From: Melioribacter roseus
GTDB taxonomy: Bacteria > Bacteroidota > Ignavibacteria > Ignavibacteriales > Melioribacteraceae
Direction: 5' to 3'
NCBI GenBank assembly: GCA_020726285.1
Contig: DYSW01000001.1
Coordinates: forward strand, 62,001 to 126,000
DNA: 64,000 nt
A model generated the notes under the pieces. That model searched no databases. It was given only the letters and a program-made list of their open reading frames with translations, and had not been told where the DNA came from. Below are positions 1 through 9,800 of the stretch, in pieces; position 1 is the first letter of the stretch, and each line of letters begins with the position of its first letter. A program made the position numbers and the translations under genes.

Positions 1-225
1 GAAGATTTCTATTATAAAGCATTCGATACTCTTTACGAAAAAGATAAAAAAACCCTTTTCCCAGCTGTTGCTATGGGGAAAATATACTTCGAATTGTATA
101 AAAAGATGAAAGAAGATAATTTCAATGTAATTGAAAATAGATATAGTTTAACTAAAAATGAAAAATTAAAAATCGTTATGTGGGAGATTGTAAAAGGAAA
201 ATTAGGACTTTGGAAATTGCAATAA
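1..225 (+). CDS. Squalene/phytoene synthase family protein, C-terminal part (cut by window start)
   Basis: An open frame runs from the first base to a TAA at 223-225 and encodes the last 74 residues of a protein. It contains PAVAMGKIYFELYKKM, then a DNFNVIENRY segment and a basic helix ending WEIVKGK. This arrangement is typical of the C-terminal helices of head-to-head prenyl synthases (presqualene diphosphate, squalene or phytoene synthases; HpnC/HpnD/CrtB type). The catalytic Asp-rich motifs lie upstream of the window and cannot be checked. The next gene, an HpnE-like FAD oxidoreductase, overlaps its end, which supports a squalene/hopanoid or carotenoid operon. Family assignment rests on weak C-terminal similarity plus context. 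Confidence 0.6.
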   Translation, partial: EDFYYKAFDTLYEKDKKTLFPAVAMGKIYFELYKKMKEDNFNVIENRYSLTKNEKLKIVMWEIVKGKLGLWKLQ

Positions 226-1499
226 TTGGTGGCGGTTTATCTGCTTTATCAGCCGCAATGGAAATTAGCACAAACGCAACAAATCCTGTAAAAATTCATA
301 TTTTCGAAAAGAAATCGCAACTTGGCGGAAGAATTATGGAAATAAATTCGGCTAAAATAGGAAAAGTTGATTTTGGACAACATTTAATTTCCGGAGCTTA
401 CCATAACACATTTTCGTACCTTAAAAAAGTTCAACCAAATTTTTCTATTAATGATTTAGTTGAACAAAAGATGTATTTTATTCGCGATAATGAAATATTT
501 CCATTCAAAAATCCACAATTCATTTTCCCAATTAATTCCATTTTAGGGTTAATATCAAATAAATTCTTTACTTTCGCTGAAAAATTAAAGTTCTTAGAAC
601 AAATTATTTATATTAAAAAGACTAAACATTCGCAAAAAACAATATCAGAATTATTGATACTTGAAGAAACAAAGTTCAAAAATTTAAACAATTTCTGGAA
701 GAAATTTCTTTTATCAGTTTTTAACACAGAAATTGAGAATATTGAAAAAAATCAACTTCAGTATGTAATAAAAAATATATTTTGTTCAAGTTCACGGAAT
801 TCAAGATTCTATCTTCCAAAATCTACTTTAGCAAAACTTTTCGTTCATCCTTTTTGGGAAAAATCAAAACAGCTTGGAATTGAAATATTTTTGAAAAGTA
901 AAATTAGTAGAATATCATTTTTAGAAAATGACAAAGTAGAAATTGATGTAAATAATGGGAATACAATTAGTTATGATTATGTAATTTCAACAATTCAACC
1001 AAATGAAATTGAGAAATTACTTCATCCAAAAATTAATTTTCCAAACAAGTGGAAAGGGAATACCATTCTCACAATCAATTTTAAATTAAAGAAAATATCA
1101 CTTAAAAATGGATTATTTGCAATTACAGATTCATTCATTGATTGGATTTTTATAGATAAATTGAGAGCAACTATTGTAATTAGCAATAGTCAAGACATAC
1201 AAAATTTTCAGAATAATGACTTGATAGAAATTATTTTGCAAGAAATTAATAAAAAATGTTATTCGTTTTCAATTGGGAATGTTGTAAGTTTAGAAGTATT
1301 AAAAATAATAAAAGCTACAATGTCATCCGATAATCTGATTATAAATTTACAAGAAATAACTTCCTTTCCTTACAATCGACTTCTTTTTGCCGGCGATTGG
1401 ACAATTCTAGAAATTCCTCAAACAATCGAAAGTGCAATTTTAAGTGGAAAAATTGTTAGCGAAAGAATTATCAAAATACAACAAAACCCAAAGAGGTAA
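180..1499 (+). CDS. hpnE: FAD-dependent amine oxidase/desaturase, HpnE-like (squalene/hopanoid or carotenoid pathway)
   Basis: A 439-residue flavoprotein opening with a dinucleotide-binding strand and GGGLSA loop (residues 17-22), then a LGGR motif near 49. It ends with a FAD-contacting LLFAGDW segment followed by a helix (ESAILSGK). This is the layout of the amine-oxidase/phytoene-desaturase family. Beside a squalene/phytoene synthase it fits HpnE, which works with HpnC/HpnD to turn hydroxysqualene into squalene; a carotenoid desaturase or isomerase is possible. The longest frame begins with GTG at 180 inside the upstream gene. TTG at 210 is an alternative start that still keeps the FAD motif. 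Either way the genes overlap (46 or 16 bp), suggesting translational coupling. Confidence 0.68.
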   Translation: MGDCKRKIRTLEIAIIGGGLSALSAAMEISTNATNPVKIHIFEKKSQLGGRIMEINSAKIGKVDFGQHLISGAYHNTFSYLKKVQPNFSINDLVEQKMYFIRDNEIFPFKNPQFIFPINSILGLISNKFFTFAEKLKFLEQIIYIKKTKHSQKTISELLILEETKFKNLNNFWKKFLLSVFNTEIENIEKNQLQYVIKNIFCSSSRNSRFYLPKSTLAKLFVHPFWEKSKQLGIEIFLKSKISRISFLENDKVEIDVNNGNTISYDYVISTIQPNEIEKLLHPKINFPNKWKGNTILTINFKLKKISLKNGLFAITDSFIDWIFIDKLRATIVISNSQDIQNFQNNDLIEIILQEINKKCYSFSIGNVVSLEVLKIIKATMSSDNLIINLQEITSFPYNRLLFAGDWTILEIPQTIESAILSGKIVSERIIKIQQNPKR

Positions 1500-1502
1500 C
1501 AA

Positions 1503-2813
1503 ATGGCTAGTTTAAAAGAAAAATTAGAAGAAAAAATCGTTGGCTGGCGTCCACGTACAACAAGATTATTAAAAGAGTATGGGAACGTTAAAGTTGGCGA
1601 AGTAACAATGGAACAACTAATCGGAGGAATGAGAAGTGTAAAATCTTTAGTTACTGATATTTCATATCTCGATCCAATGGAAGGAATACGTTTTCGTGGT
1701 TACACAATTCCAGAAACGCTGGAAAAATTACCTAAAGTACCTGGTGGAAAAATGCCTTATGTTGAGGGATTCTTTTACTTGTTATTAACAGGCGAAATTC
1801 CAACCGAAGAAGATGTAAAATTAGTTGTTGAAGAATTCAAAAAACGCAAAGAAGTTCCACAGTACGTTTTTGATGTTTTAAGAGCAATGCCAAAAGATTC
1901 ACATCCAATGGCTATGCTTTCTGCTGCAGTTGTTAGCATGCAAAAAGAATCCATTTTTGTAAAGGAATATAATGCTGGTTTGAATAAAATGGATTATTGG
2001 AAACCAACTTTTGAAGATGCAATGAATCTTATGGCAAGAATTCCAGAAGTTGCTGCTTTTATCTATAGATGGAAATACAAAGATGGTAACATTATTCCAT
2101 CTGACCCAACATTAGATTTGGGCGGTGATTTTGCTCATATGATGGGAATTGATACTCCTTATGATGATGTTGCAAGATTGTATTTCATTTTGCATTCAGA
2201 TCATGAAAGCGGAAATGTTAGTGCACATACAGGGCATTTAGTTGCGTCTGCACTTTCAGATATTTATTACTCAATTTCTGCAATGCTTGATGGTTTAGCT
2301 GGTCCTTTACATGGTTTAGCAAATCAAGAAGTTTTATCTTGGATGCAAGGTGTAATGGATAAAATGGGCGGTGAAAACAAAATTCCAACAGAAGAAGAAA
2401 TGTCTCAATTTGTTTGGGATACTTTAAACTCTGGACAAGTAATCCCAGGTTACGGACATGCGGTTTTACGTAAAACTGATCCAAGATATACTGCACAACG
2501 TGAATTTTGTCTCGAAAATCTTCCTGATTATCCTTTATTTAAATATGTCGATATTCTTTACCGTGTAACTCCAGACATTCTTCTTAAACATGGAAAAGCA
2601 AAAAATCCATGGCCAAATGTTGATGCACAATCTGGTGTTATTCAATGGTATTATGGATTAAAAGAATATGATTATTATACAGTTCTATTTGGCGTTGGCA
2701 GAGCATTTGGTGTTCTTGCAAATATTATTTGGGATAGAGGTTTAGGTTATCCTTTGGAAAGACCAAAATCTTTAACTACAGATATGCTTGAAGTAATAGC
2801 TGGAATCAAATAA
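1503..2813 (+). CDS. gltA: Citrate synthase, eukaryotic/mitochondrial type
   Basis: A 436-residue citrate synthase condensing oxaloacetate and acetyl-CoA at the entry of the TCA cycle. The catalytic triad is visible: H270 in PLHGLANQEV, H319 in PGYGHAVLRKTDPRY and D374 in WPNVDAQSG. The numbering is almost that of the pig mitochondrial enzyme (H274, H320, D375). Long stretches resemble the animal mitochondrial protein (GIRFRGYTIPE, SDHESGNVSAHT, TVLFGVGRA, LERPKS), unlike the hexameric E. coli GltA type. The ATG is preceded by AGAGG and lies 3 bp after hpnE. A strong hairpin terminator follows. Housekeeping role; the notable point is the mitochondrial-type subfamily. Confidence 0.96.
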   Translation: MASLKEKLEEKIVGWRPRTTRLLKEYGNVKVGEVTMEQLIGGMRSVKSLVTDISYLDPMEGIRFRGYTIPETLEKLPKVPGGKMPYVEGFFYLLLTGEIPTEEDVKLVVEEFKKRKEVPQYVFDVLRAMPKDSHPMAMLSAAVVSMQKESIFVKEYNAGLNKMDYWKPTFEDAMNLMARIPEVAAFIYRWKYKDGNIIPSDPTLDLGGDFAHMMGIDTPYDDVARLYFILHSDHESGNVSAHTGHLVASALSDIYYSISAMLDGLAGPLHGLANQEVLSWMQGVMDKMGGENKIPTEEEMSQFVWDTLNSGQVIPGYGHAVLRKTDPRYTAQREFCLENLPDYPLFKYVDILYRVTPDILLKHGKAKNPWPNVDAQSGVIQWYYGLKEYDYYTVLFGVGRAFGVLANIIWDRGLGYPLERPKSLTTDMLEVIAGIK

Positions 2814-2835
2814 ATAATTAAAAATTTATTTTATT

Positions 2836-2866
2836 AAAACCTCCGTTTTTACGGAGGTTTTTTTAT
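2836..2866. terminator. Bidirectional rho-independent terminator between convergent genes
   Basis: AAAACCTCCG (2836-2845) and CGGAGGTTTT (2852-2861) form a perfect 10-bp stem around a 6-nt loop, with T-rich sequence downstream and A-rich sequence upstream. It lies between the rightward citrate synthase and the leftward HhH-protein gene and can serve both. Confidence 0.92.
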
Positions 2867-4815
2867 AGCATTAATTCAATTTGAAAAGTAATCTTTTCGT
2901 CAGAATTACTTTGAATTTCAGATAAACCACTTCCTAATGTTTTTTCAAATGGCTTGTTGTATTGTGAATATTTTAGATTAAATTTTACAAAATCTAAAGG
3001 TTGATATTTTATAAGGCAATAAAATTGGAAACCGTTTCCGTATAACAATTTATTTGTGAACATCCCATCAATTTCATTCTCATATAAATATATTCGTGTT
3101 TCGTAATTTTCTGTTTGAAAATATGCTAATTGTAGATAGGTTTTTAGAAAATCATTTAGATTAAACTGAAAATCCTGAGAAATAGCATACCCTGTTTGAA
3201 TATCATTTAATTCTGTAAATTGGACGAAATCAAATTGTGTTTTCGTTTGGACTACTTTTTTTTTGAATTTCAGCCAAAAACGCAATTTTTCTGTATGCTC
3301 ATCTTCCAATTCTTGCAAATTATCAGTTACATTATCTGTTAAAACTTGCTTGGTTTCTCGTTTATACTTTATATATAACTGAAGATTTTTGAAAGTATTG
3401 GAAGTAAAATCAATCAAAATATCCTTTCCAGATGAAGAAAATGTAGATGTTTCAGGAATAGTAGGAAAAGTGAAAAAATCATAGTAGAAACAAATTTTTC
3501 CCAAAAAGAATGAGTAAGCAAATCCGTTATAAAATCCAATTTCATTATTGGTGTTGGAATTTTCTCCAAAACCCTGTGCAAAAAGTAGATAATAATCCGA
3601 AGAATAATTTCTAAATGTTGAAATTAATGACAAACTATTCTCAATCTGAAATTTGATTGAGTGAATTTGTGCGAAATTAGTAAAATCTGTAGCAATTTCA
3701 GATGAATAATACAATTTTCCAAACATAATTTTATTTGTAACTGAAGCATATTGAGCGGAATTTCCTATAAAATTACTTGTTGTCTTGTTAAGTAAATCAG
3801 AAGAAAAATGCTGTTGAAAATAGATTCCAGCCAAATAAAAATTCTCAGATTTAAATTCAAGGACAGCACTTTTTGTGATAATTTTCAAATTATCGTGTTT
3901 CGCAATTTCGTTATTTGTTCGGTGGTAACCTGATGTTGAGATTGACGAAAATTGGTTGTTATCAATTGAGGCATCGTAATTATTTGATGAAATTATGCCT
4001 GAAAGTGAAGTTTTTTCCCAATTTAATGTTGTGGCAAAACCACGAAAAAAGGAATTTTCATCAGAACTTGAATATGATGATAAAATCTCTGATTTTTTAT
4101 TTACCGAGAGAACATTGCTACTTTTTGCAGATGAAAACGAAGACGAAATAAGCAAACCTTCTCCAAAATTGATTGAAAAATCACCAATTATTATTTTTTG
4201 AAGTAAATTTTCGCCCAAATAGCAAACATTTCCACTTACAAAATCCGAATAATTCTTCTCGCCAACATCTTTTTCAGACAAAAAATTAATAAAATAAATG
4301 CTGTTTAGATTTCCTTTTATTCGGGAATAAGTTTTTAGTTTATTTCCCAAAAAGATATTTGAATCTATTCCAACTTGATTTTCATTCTGGAATACAATTC
4401 TATTTCTCATTTGAGCTGAAAATTGAATTTCTTCCATCTCGTCCTTCGGCATTTTTGCAACAATTCTGAAAAATGGAATTAACATTTTCAATTTTGTTGG
4501 TGAAACCGAAGTTTGATAAAGAAAATCGAAATTCACAATCTTTTGTTCATTTTTGATAGAAATTATTATTTCTGAAATGTCTTGAATTGTTAAAAATGGA
4601 AAGAGAGATAGTTCTTCGAATGAAACATTGGAAATATTAATCTTATTTTCGTAAATATTTTCAAAATATTCGTACAATTTTGTGTTGTCAATTTCATCGC
4701 TTGCGGAATTTTCAACCAAATATCTTATCAATTCATCTTTCGAGATTATATTTTCATTTTGTGCAAAAATTTGCGAAATGATGAGAAAAACAATCATAAA
4801 TGATAAATATTTCAT
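2863..4815 (-). CDS. Secreted helix-hairpin-helix (ComEA-like) protein with probable C-terminal outer-membrane beta-barrel
   Basis: A 650-residue protein with a signal peptide (about residues 1-18, ending IFAQ). A region near 55-115 has the ComEA-like helix-hairpin-helix pattern: NISNVSFEELSLFPFL, a helix, then VNFDFLYQ. The remaining ~530 residues are rich in short alternating hydrophobic/polar strands with Phe, Tyr, Ser and Asn, as in outer-membrane beta-barrels, and the C-terminus ends in a strand (ITFQIELML). HhH domains usually bind DNA; in secreted Bacteroidota proteins of this layout the function is not established to my knowledge. The start overlaps the stop of the PorV/Q-like gene by 4 bp (ATGA), so the two are translationally coupled. 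Confidence 0.75.
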   Translation of the reverse strand: MKYLSFMIVFLIISQIFAQNENIISKDELIRYLVENSASDEIDNTKLYEYFENIYENKINISNVSFEELSLFPFLTIQDISEIIISIKNEQKIVNFDFLYQTSVSPTKLKMLIPFFRIVAKMPKDEMEEIQFSAQMRNRIVFQNENQVGIDSNIFLGNKLKTYSRIKGNLNSIYFINFLSEKDVGEKNYSDFVSGNVCYLGENLLQKIIIGDFSINFGEGLLISSSFSSAKSSNVLSVNKKSEILSSYSSSDENSFFRGFATTLNWEKTSLSGIISSNNYDASIDNNQFSSISTSGYHRTNNEIAKHDNLKIITKSAVLEFKSENFYLAGIYFQQHFSSDLLNKTTSNFIGNSAQYASVTNKIMFGKLYYSSEIATDFTNFAQIHSIKFQIENSLSLISTFRNYSSDYYLLFAQGFGENSNTNNEIGFYNGFAYSFFLGKICFYYDFFTFPTIPETSTFSSSGKDILIDFTSNTFKNLQLYIKYKRETKQVLTDNVTDNLQELEDEHTEKLRFWLKFKKKVVQTKTQFDFVQFTELNDIQTGYAISQDFQFNLNDFLKTYLQLAYFQTENYETRIYLYENEIDGMFTNKLLYGNGFQFYCLIKYQPLDFVKFNLKYSQYNKPFEKTLGSGLSEIQSNSDEKITFQIELML

Positions 4816-5633
4816 TTTATTAACAAATTTTCAATTTCAATTGAGATTGCGAATTGATGTGTTTCAGATAAATATAGGTTTGTAAAAATTGCATAATCTA
4901 ATCGAATATGTAAATAATTTATTCCAATTCCAGCCGAGTATGAATTCGGTTCAGTTTTTGCCCCGATTCTTAAATTTAAGAAGGTAAGTGGCGAATAATC
5001 AACTCCGAATTTTGCAGAAATTGGAAAATCAAACTCCTTTTCTAATGACGTAGAAATGAAAATTTGTTCAAATGGTTTGTAAGCAAAACCTAAATTATAA
5101 ATTACAGGAACTTGATTATCAGTGTTTTTGTAAGAGGAATTGGTTAAGTTCTCAAGATTAAAACCAAAACTTAAGTTCTTTACAATATTTGTTAAAAACC
5201 CAAAATTCAAGAGAAAAACTGCGGAATTACCGTAATTTTTGATATTTACGAAACGAATTACAGGTGAAATGCCAAGAAAAATATCTTCGGAAATTTCCTT
5301 TGAAATTGAAATATTAAAAGAATTTTCACGATATAAATCGTAGCCGTAGGTTGAAATTCCAAAACCAACTTGTGAAAATCCAAAATCATAATTTGTGGAA
5401 AAATTTCCATTAGCCATTTCGCGAATTCCAAACGGTGATGGAGAATAAAAAAAGGAAATTTCAGAATTCTTCAGAAGTGAAATTCCTGCAGAGTTGTAAA
5501 AAATTGCGTTAGAATTATTGGGAATTGCGACAGTGGAATTTGCAAGTGAAATTTCTCTTGCAGAGGGTTTTACTTGTGAAAAATTATTTTGGTAAATTAT
5601 GAAAATCAATATAAAAAGTGCTTTAGCCCGCAT
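4812..5633 (-). CDS. PorV/PorQ-like outer-membrane barrel protein
   Basis: A 273-residue protein with a signal peptide (cleavage near NNFSQ, residue 19). Its N-terminus (SAREISLANSTVAIPNN, then NAIFYNSAGIS) matches the start of FadL-fold PorV/PorQ proteins, where a small-residue helix is followed by an Asn-rich plug and an NPAG-like turn. The rest is beta-strand rich. In T9SS, PorV shuttles cargo from SprA and PorQ is part of the attachment complex; with its position next to porD-sprA-porX, a T9SS accessory role is a reasonable inference. It is shorter than typical PorV (about 390 aa) or PorQ (about 340 aa). First gene of a leftward two-gene operon, divergent from porD. Confidence 0.6.
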   Translation of the reverse strand: MRAKALFILIFIIYQNNFSQVKPSAREISLANSTVAIPNNSNAIFYNSAGISLLKNSEISFFYSPSPFGIREMANGNFSTNYDFGFSQVGFGISTYGYDLYRENSFNISISKEISEDIFLGISPVIRFVNIKNYGNSAVFLLNFGFLTNIVKNLSFGFNLENLTNSSYKNTDNQVPVIYNLGFAYKPFEQIFISTSLEKEFDFPISAKFGVDYSPLTFLNLRIGAKTEPNSYSAGIGINYLHIRLDYAIFTNLYLSETHQFAISIEIENLLIK

Positions 5634-5759
5634 TTTTTTCTCGAATTATTGAAAAAAATCTTATTATTATTATGATAGTTAAATAAACATTAAAAGAAGA
5701 ACTAATGAAATTTATAAAAAATTTTGAAAATCAATAAAAATTTCTTTCTAAGGAAAAAA

Positions 5760-6662
5760 ATGAAAAAATATCTTTTTATTGTTTTACTGATTTTGAATGC
5801 AAGTTTTGTGTTTTCCCAAGAACTTAATGCTCGCGTTTCTGTTAATGCCGACCAAATTTCCACAAAGTACAAAGAAAAATTAGTTAATTTTCAACGTGAA
5901 GTAGAGGCATATCTAAATACAACAAAATTTACTTCTGAAAATTGGGAAGGTGAAAAGATAAATTGTGCTTTCGATATTTTTATTACTTCAGCAGGAAATG
6001 AAATTAGTTATGCTGCACAAGTAGTTGTTACAAGTAATAGACCTATTTATAAAAGTCCCGTAAGTTCTTTGATGTTAAAATTGATGGACAAGGAATGGAA
6101 ATTTGATTACGAACCAAATCAACCTTTTATTTTCGATTTTTATAATTTTAACGGATTAACAAGTTTTATGGATTTTTATGCACTTGTAATAATTGGTGTT
6201 GATGCAGATTCGTTTGAACCGTTTGGCGGAAATACACATTTTTCTAAAGCAATTGAATTAGCAGTTTTAGGCTCAAATTCGGCTTATTCAGCTTCAGGTT
6301 GGCAAATCAGAAGTTCAAGCTACAACAGAAGAGTATTTGTAAACGAATATATGGAAACGAAATTGCAGCAATTCCGTGATGATTTCTATAATTATCATTA
6401 TAATGGTTTGGATTTATTGAATAGCGGAGAAAAGTATAAATTGCAAGGACAAGCACAGATTGTAAAATTGGTTGAAAATATTAGCAAAAGCCAATTATTA
6501 TCAGTTTCGGGCAATTCTGTTTTACGTACTTTTTTTGAAAGCAAAGCTGGAGAAATAATAAATTCTCTTTCAGATTATCCAGATAAAAATATTTTTAGAC
6601 TTTTACTTAAATTAGACCCAAGCAATACTGATAAATATATCAAGGTAATTGAAGAATTATAA
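5760..6662 (+). CDS. porD: T9SS-associated protein PorD (DUF4835 family)
   Basis: A 300-residue secreted protein with a clear signal peptide (MKKYLFIVLLILNASFVFSQ) starting at an ATG preceded by AAGGA; a longer TTG-initiated frame exists at 5724 but lacks these signals. Sequence features match DUF4835: a QELNARVSVN start, WEGEKINCAF, a central PFGGNTHFSKAI segment and a C-terminal helical region. The family is often annotated PorD and co-occurs with type IX secretion; its biochemical role is unclear. It lies directly upstream of sprA, in the same direction. Confidence 0.8.
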   Translation: MKKYLFIVLLILNASFVFSQELNARVSVNADQISTKYKEKLVNFQREVEAYLNTTKFTSENWEGEKINCAFDIFITSAGNEISYAAQVVVTSNRPIYKSPVSSLMLKLMDKEWKFDYEPNQPFIFDFYNFNGLTSFMDFYALVIIGVDADSFEPFGGNTHFSKAIELAVLGSNSAYSASGWQIRSSSYNRRVFVNEYMETKLQQFRDDFYNYHYNGLDLLNSGEKYKLQGQAQIVKLVENISKSQLLSVSGNSVLRTFFESKAGEIINSLSDYPDKNIFRLLLKLDPSNTDKYIKVIEEL

Positions 6663-6692
6663 TTTGATAATTAAAAATTTTCAATAGTTTTA
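6663..6692 (+). promoter_or_regulatory. Candidate Bacteroidota-type promoter upstream of sprA
   Basis: TTTG (6663-6666), 18-nt spacer, TAGTTTTA (6685-6692), one mismatch from TAnnTTTG. It lies just after the porD stop and about 20 nt before a strong GGAGG (6713-6717). If used, sprA has its own transcript with translation signals near 6713-6732, upstream of the annotated GTG. Confidence 0.35.
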
Positions 6693-6824
6693 CAACAAAA
6701 AACAATACAGTTGGAGGATTATAGAGTAATTTGTACAATATTTTAACAACCAAGGCTAGTTATTACTCTATTTTTTAAAAATATTTCTATTCTCAAGAAA
6801 ATTATTCTATTTGCTTTTGTTTTA

Positions 6825-9800
6825 GTGTTTATTGCTAAATCAGAGGAAATGAATTTTTTTGGGAAAAAATTCCTAGAAGTTGATTCTTCTCCCAAATTGG
6901 TTAATTTATTTCCAATTGGAGATTCAACAGTTCAAGCTACTGACTCGATCGGAAACAAAAAGATTGTATTTACAGATTCTACAGCAAGAATTCATTACTT
7001 TCGATACAAACCGACCACCACTTTTTCTACAGATATTTACGAACCTCACCAAACAAGTTTTTTCGCAAAGCCATCTCAAAGATTTTTCCAACGTATTATT
7101 GAAATTGATTCGGTTGGGAATATTGTAACCATTCGAGAATTATTGAATGGAAAGAATTTCAAAGAACCACTAATTTTAACTTTTGATGAATATTTGGAAC
7201 GAATAGTTCAAGCAAATAGAAGAAAAATTATTGAAAATGAAGCTTATAAATATTCAATTAAAACTGAAGGAGATGGTTTAAGTTCACTACTTACAGATAT
7301 TACAAATATTTCAATTCCTTTACCAAGTGCTGGATTTTTATCCATCTTCGGACCGCCGAAAATTAGTTTGCGAATTAATGGTTCTGTTGATATCCATGGT
7401 GGTTGGGTTAATGAAACAACCGAAGGTTTAACAGCATCGCTCTTGGGCAACACAAAAAATGAACCCGATTTTAAACAGCAAGTTCAAGTTAATGTAAATG
7501 GTACTATTGGTGATAAACTAAATATTTCTGCGGATTGGAATACACAAAACACGTTTGAATATCAGAATACACTTAAAATAAAATATACTGGTTATGATAA
7601 TGAAATCATAAAAAGTATTGAAGCTGGAAACGTAAGTTTGCAAACTACTTCGTTGATTGGTGGTAGTGAAGCACTTTTTGGTATTAAAGCCGAATTACAA
7701 TTAGGACCATTTTCGCTAACTACAATTGCTTCACAAAAAAAAGGTGAAGTTCAGGAAATGAACGTGAAAAGTGGTGCAAGTTCGAAAGACTTTACTATTC
7801 ACGCTTGGGATTATGTTGAAAATCACTTTTTCCTTGATAAAATTTACGCTGACACAACTGAAGAATTTAATTTTTTTAATAAGTATTATAACTCAACAGA
7901 ATTCCAACCTAATTACAATCAATCCTTTTATAAAGTTAAAGATGTAGAACTTTGGAGAAAAGCACAAGGGTCAGTTGATCAATCGAAAGACAGAAAAGCT
8001 AATCTAATTATCGATTTACCACAACTTCAAGCTGGTGGTGTTTATCCTGAATCGTATAGAGATATTACCCAAAATGGAACACCAGGAAGAAATGAAATTG
8101 GTAATAGATACGAACAATTAGTAGAAAGAATTGATTTTATCTTTGAAGAATATACAGGACATGTAACAATTCTTTCGACAGTTAATAATAATGATATTTA
8201 CGGTGCTGCTTTTAGAATTGAAGGACCAACAACTTCGCCAGATGATGATATTTTATTTGGCGAATTTTTAGAACAAATTGCAGCAGATACAAGTAAAGTA
8301 ATTTTGTTAAAATTAATTAAACCAAGTAATTTGCAACCAACAGGAAATTACCTTGAAGCTTGGAATCTGATGTTGAAGAACATTTATTCACTCGGTGGAA
8401 TGGAAATTCAGTCTGGAAATTTTGAACTTGATATTTTATACGAAACTCCAGGTAAAGATCCGCAAAATGAACTAAACGGCGTAAAATTACTTAATGCATT
8501 TAATTTAGATAATTATAGTGGAGAAGCAAATGAAATTCTAAAACCTGATGGTAAATTTGACTTTTTCCCAGGGAGAACAATTATTTCAAGTCGTGGAGAA
8601 ATTGTATTCCCAGTTTTGCAGCCGTTCGGTGCAGATTTCCCCAAAAAATTATCAAGTGAATTAAAATATCAAGCCGTTTACGATACAACGCGGAGTGTAG
8701 CTCAAAATGATCAAGAAAAAAACCGTTTCAGAATAAATGGTAATTATTCAGCATCATTATCTTCAACTTTTTCTATCGGTTTTAATGCAATCGAAAATTC
8801 GGTAAAAGTATATTTAGGAAATAGAGAATTATCTGAAGGAAAAGATTATCAAGTAGATTATAATGTTGGACAAGTTACAATCAGAAATGATGCGGCTTTA
8901 GTGCCTGGAGCCGATTTACGAATTACATTTGAACAAAATGATTTACTTTCGCTCGCATCCAAAACATTAGTTGGAGCACGCGGAGTTTACGAGTTTAATA
9001 AAAATGTAAATCTCGGGTTTACGTTTATGAATATGACGCAAGAATCGCTAAATGACAAAGTTCGGTTGGGTGAAGAACCAATTAGTAATTCAATAATGGG
9101 TGTCGATTTCAATTCAACTTTCGATATGCCATTTGTTACAAAAATGTTGGATAATGTAATGTCCACAAGCACTCCATCAAGTTTTGCTCTAAAAGGAGAA
9201 TTTGCGTATATCGACCCCGACCCAAACACAAGGAAAAGTACAATTGTTGGAGATGGTTCGCAAAGTATTGCTTATTTAGATGATTTTGAAGGTACGAAAA
9301 AAACAATTCCACTTGGGATTTCATACACAGTTTGGAAAGATGCTTCATTTCCAGAAAGTATGATTTATCACCAAAATCGTAAAAAAATGGAAATTATGAA
9401 TTATAAATCCAAATTATTACGGTTTAACAAAATTCCAACAGATGTTAATGTAACTGATATTTGGCCCGAACGAGATGTTGCGAAAGAAAACAGCCAAGTT
9501 ACTGTTATGGATATAGTTTTTGAGCCATCAACAAAAGGAAGTTATAATTATAATGAAGATTGGTCGGAAACAGATTCATTAAATAAAAATTGGGGAGCAA
9601 TGTCATATTTGCTTTCAAGTTCCTCAAATAATCTTGAAAAGGAAAAGATTGAATATTTGGAATTTTGGGCACAAATAAATTCAGCACCAGCAAATGCAAA
9701 AATGTATCTTGATTTGGGTTTAATTTCAGAAGATGTAATTCCAAATAACTATTTTGATACTGAAGATGAAAACGATAATGATAGATTAGATAACGGTGAA

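Noticed and set aside
3915-4201. Rightward short open frames opposite the HhH-barrel gene
   Set aside because: Shadow frames within a gene that has a signal peptide, HhH motif and coupled start.
5724-5759. TTG-initiated extension of porD
   Set aside because: ATG 5760 has AAGGA at proper spacing and opens directly on a signal peptide.
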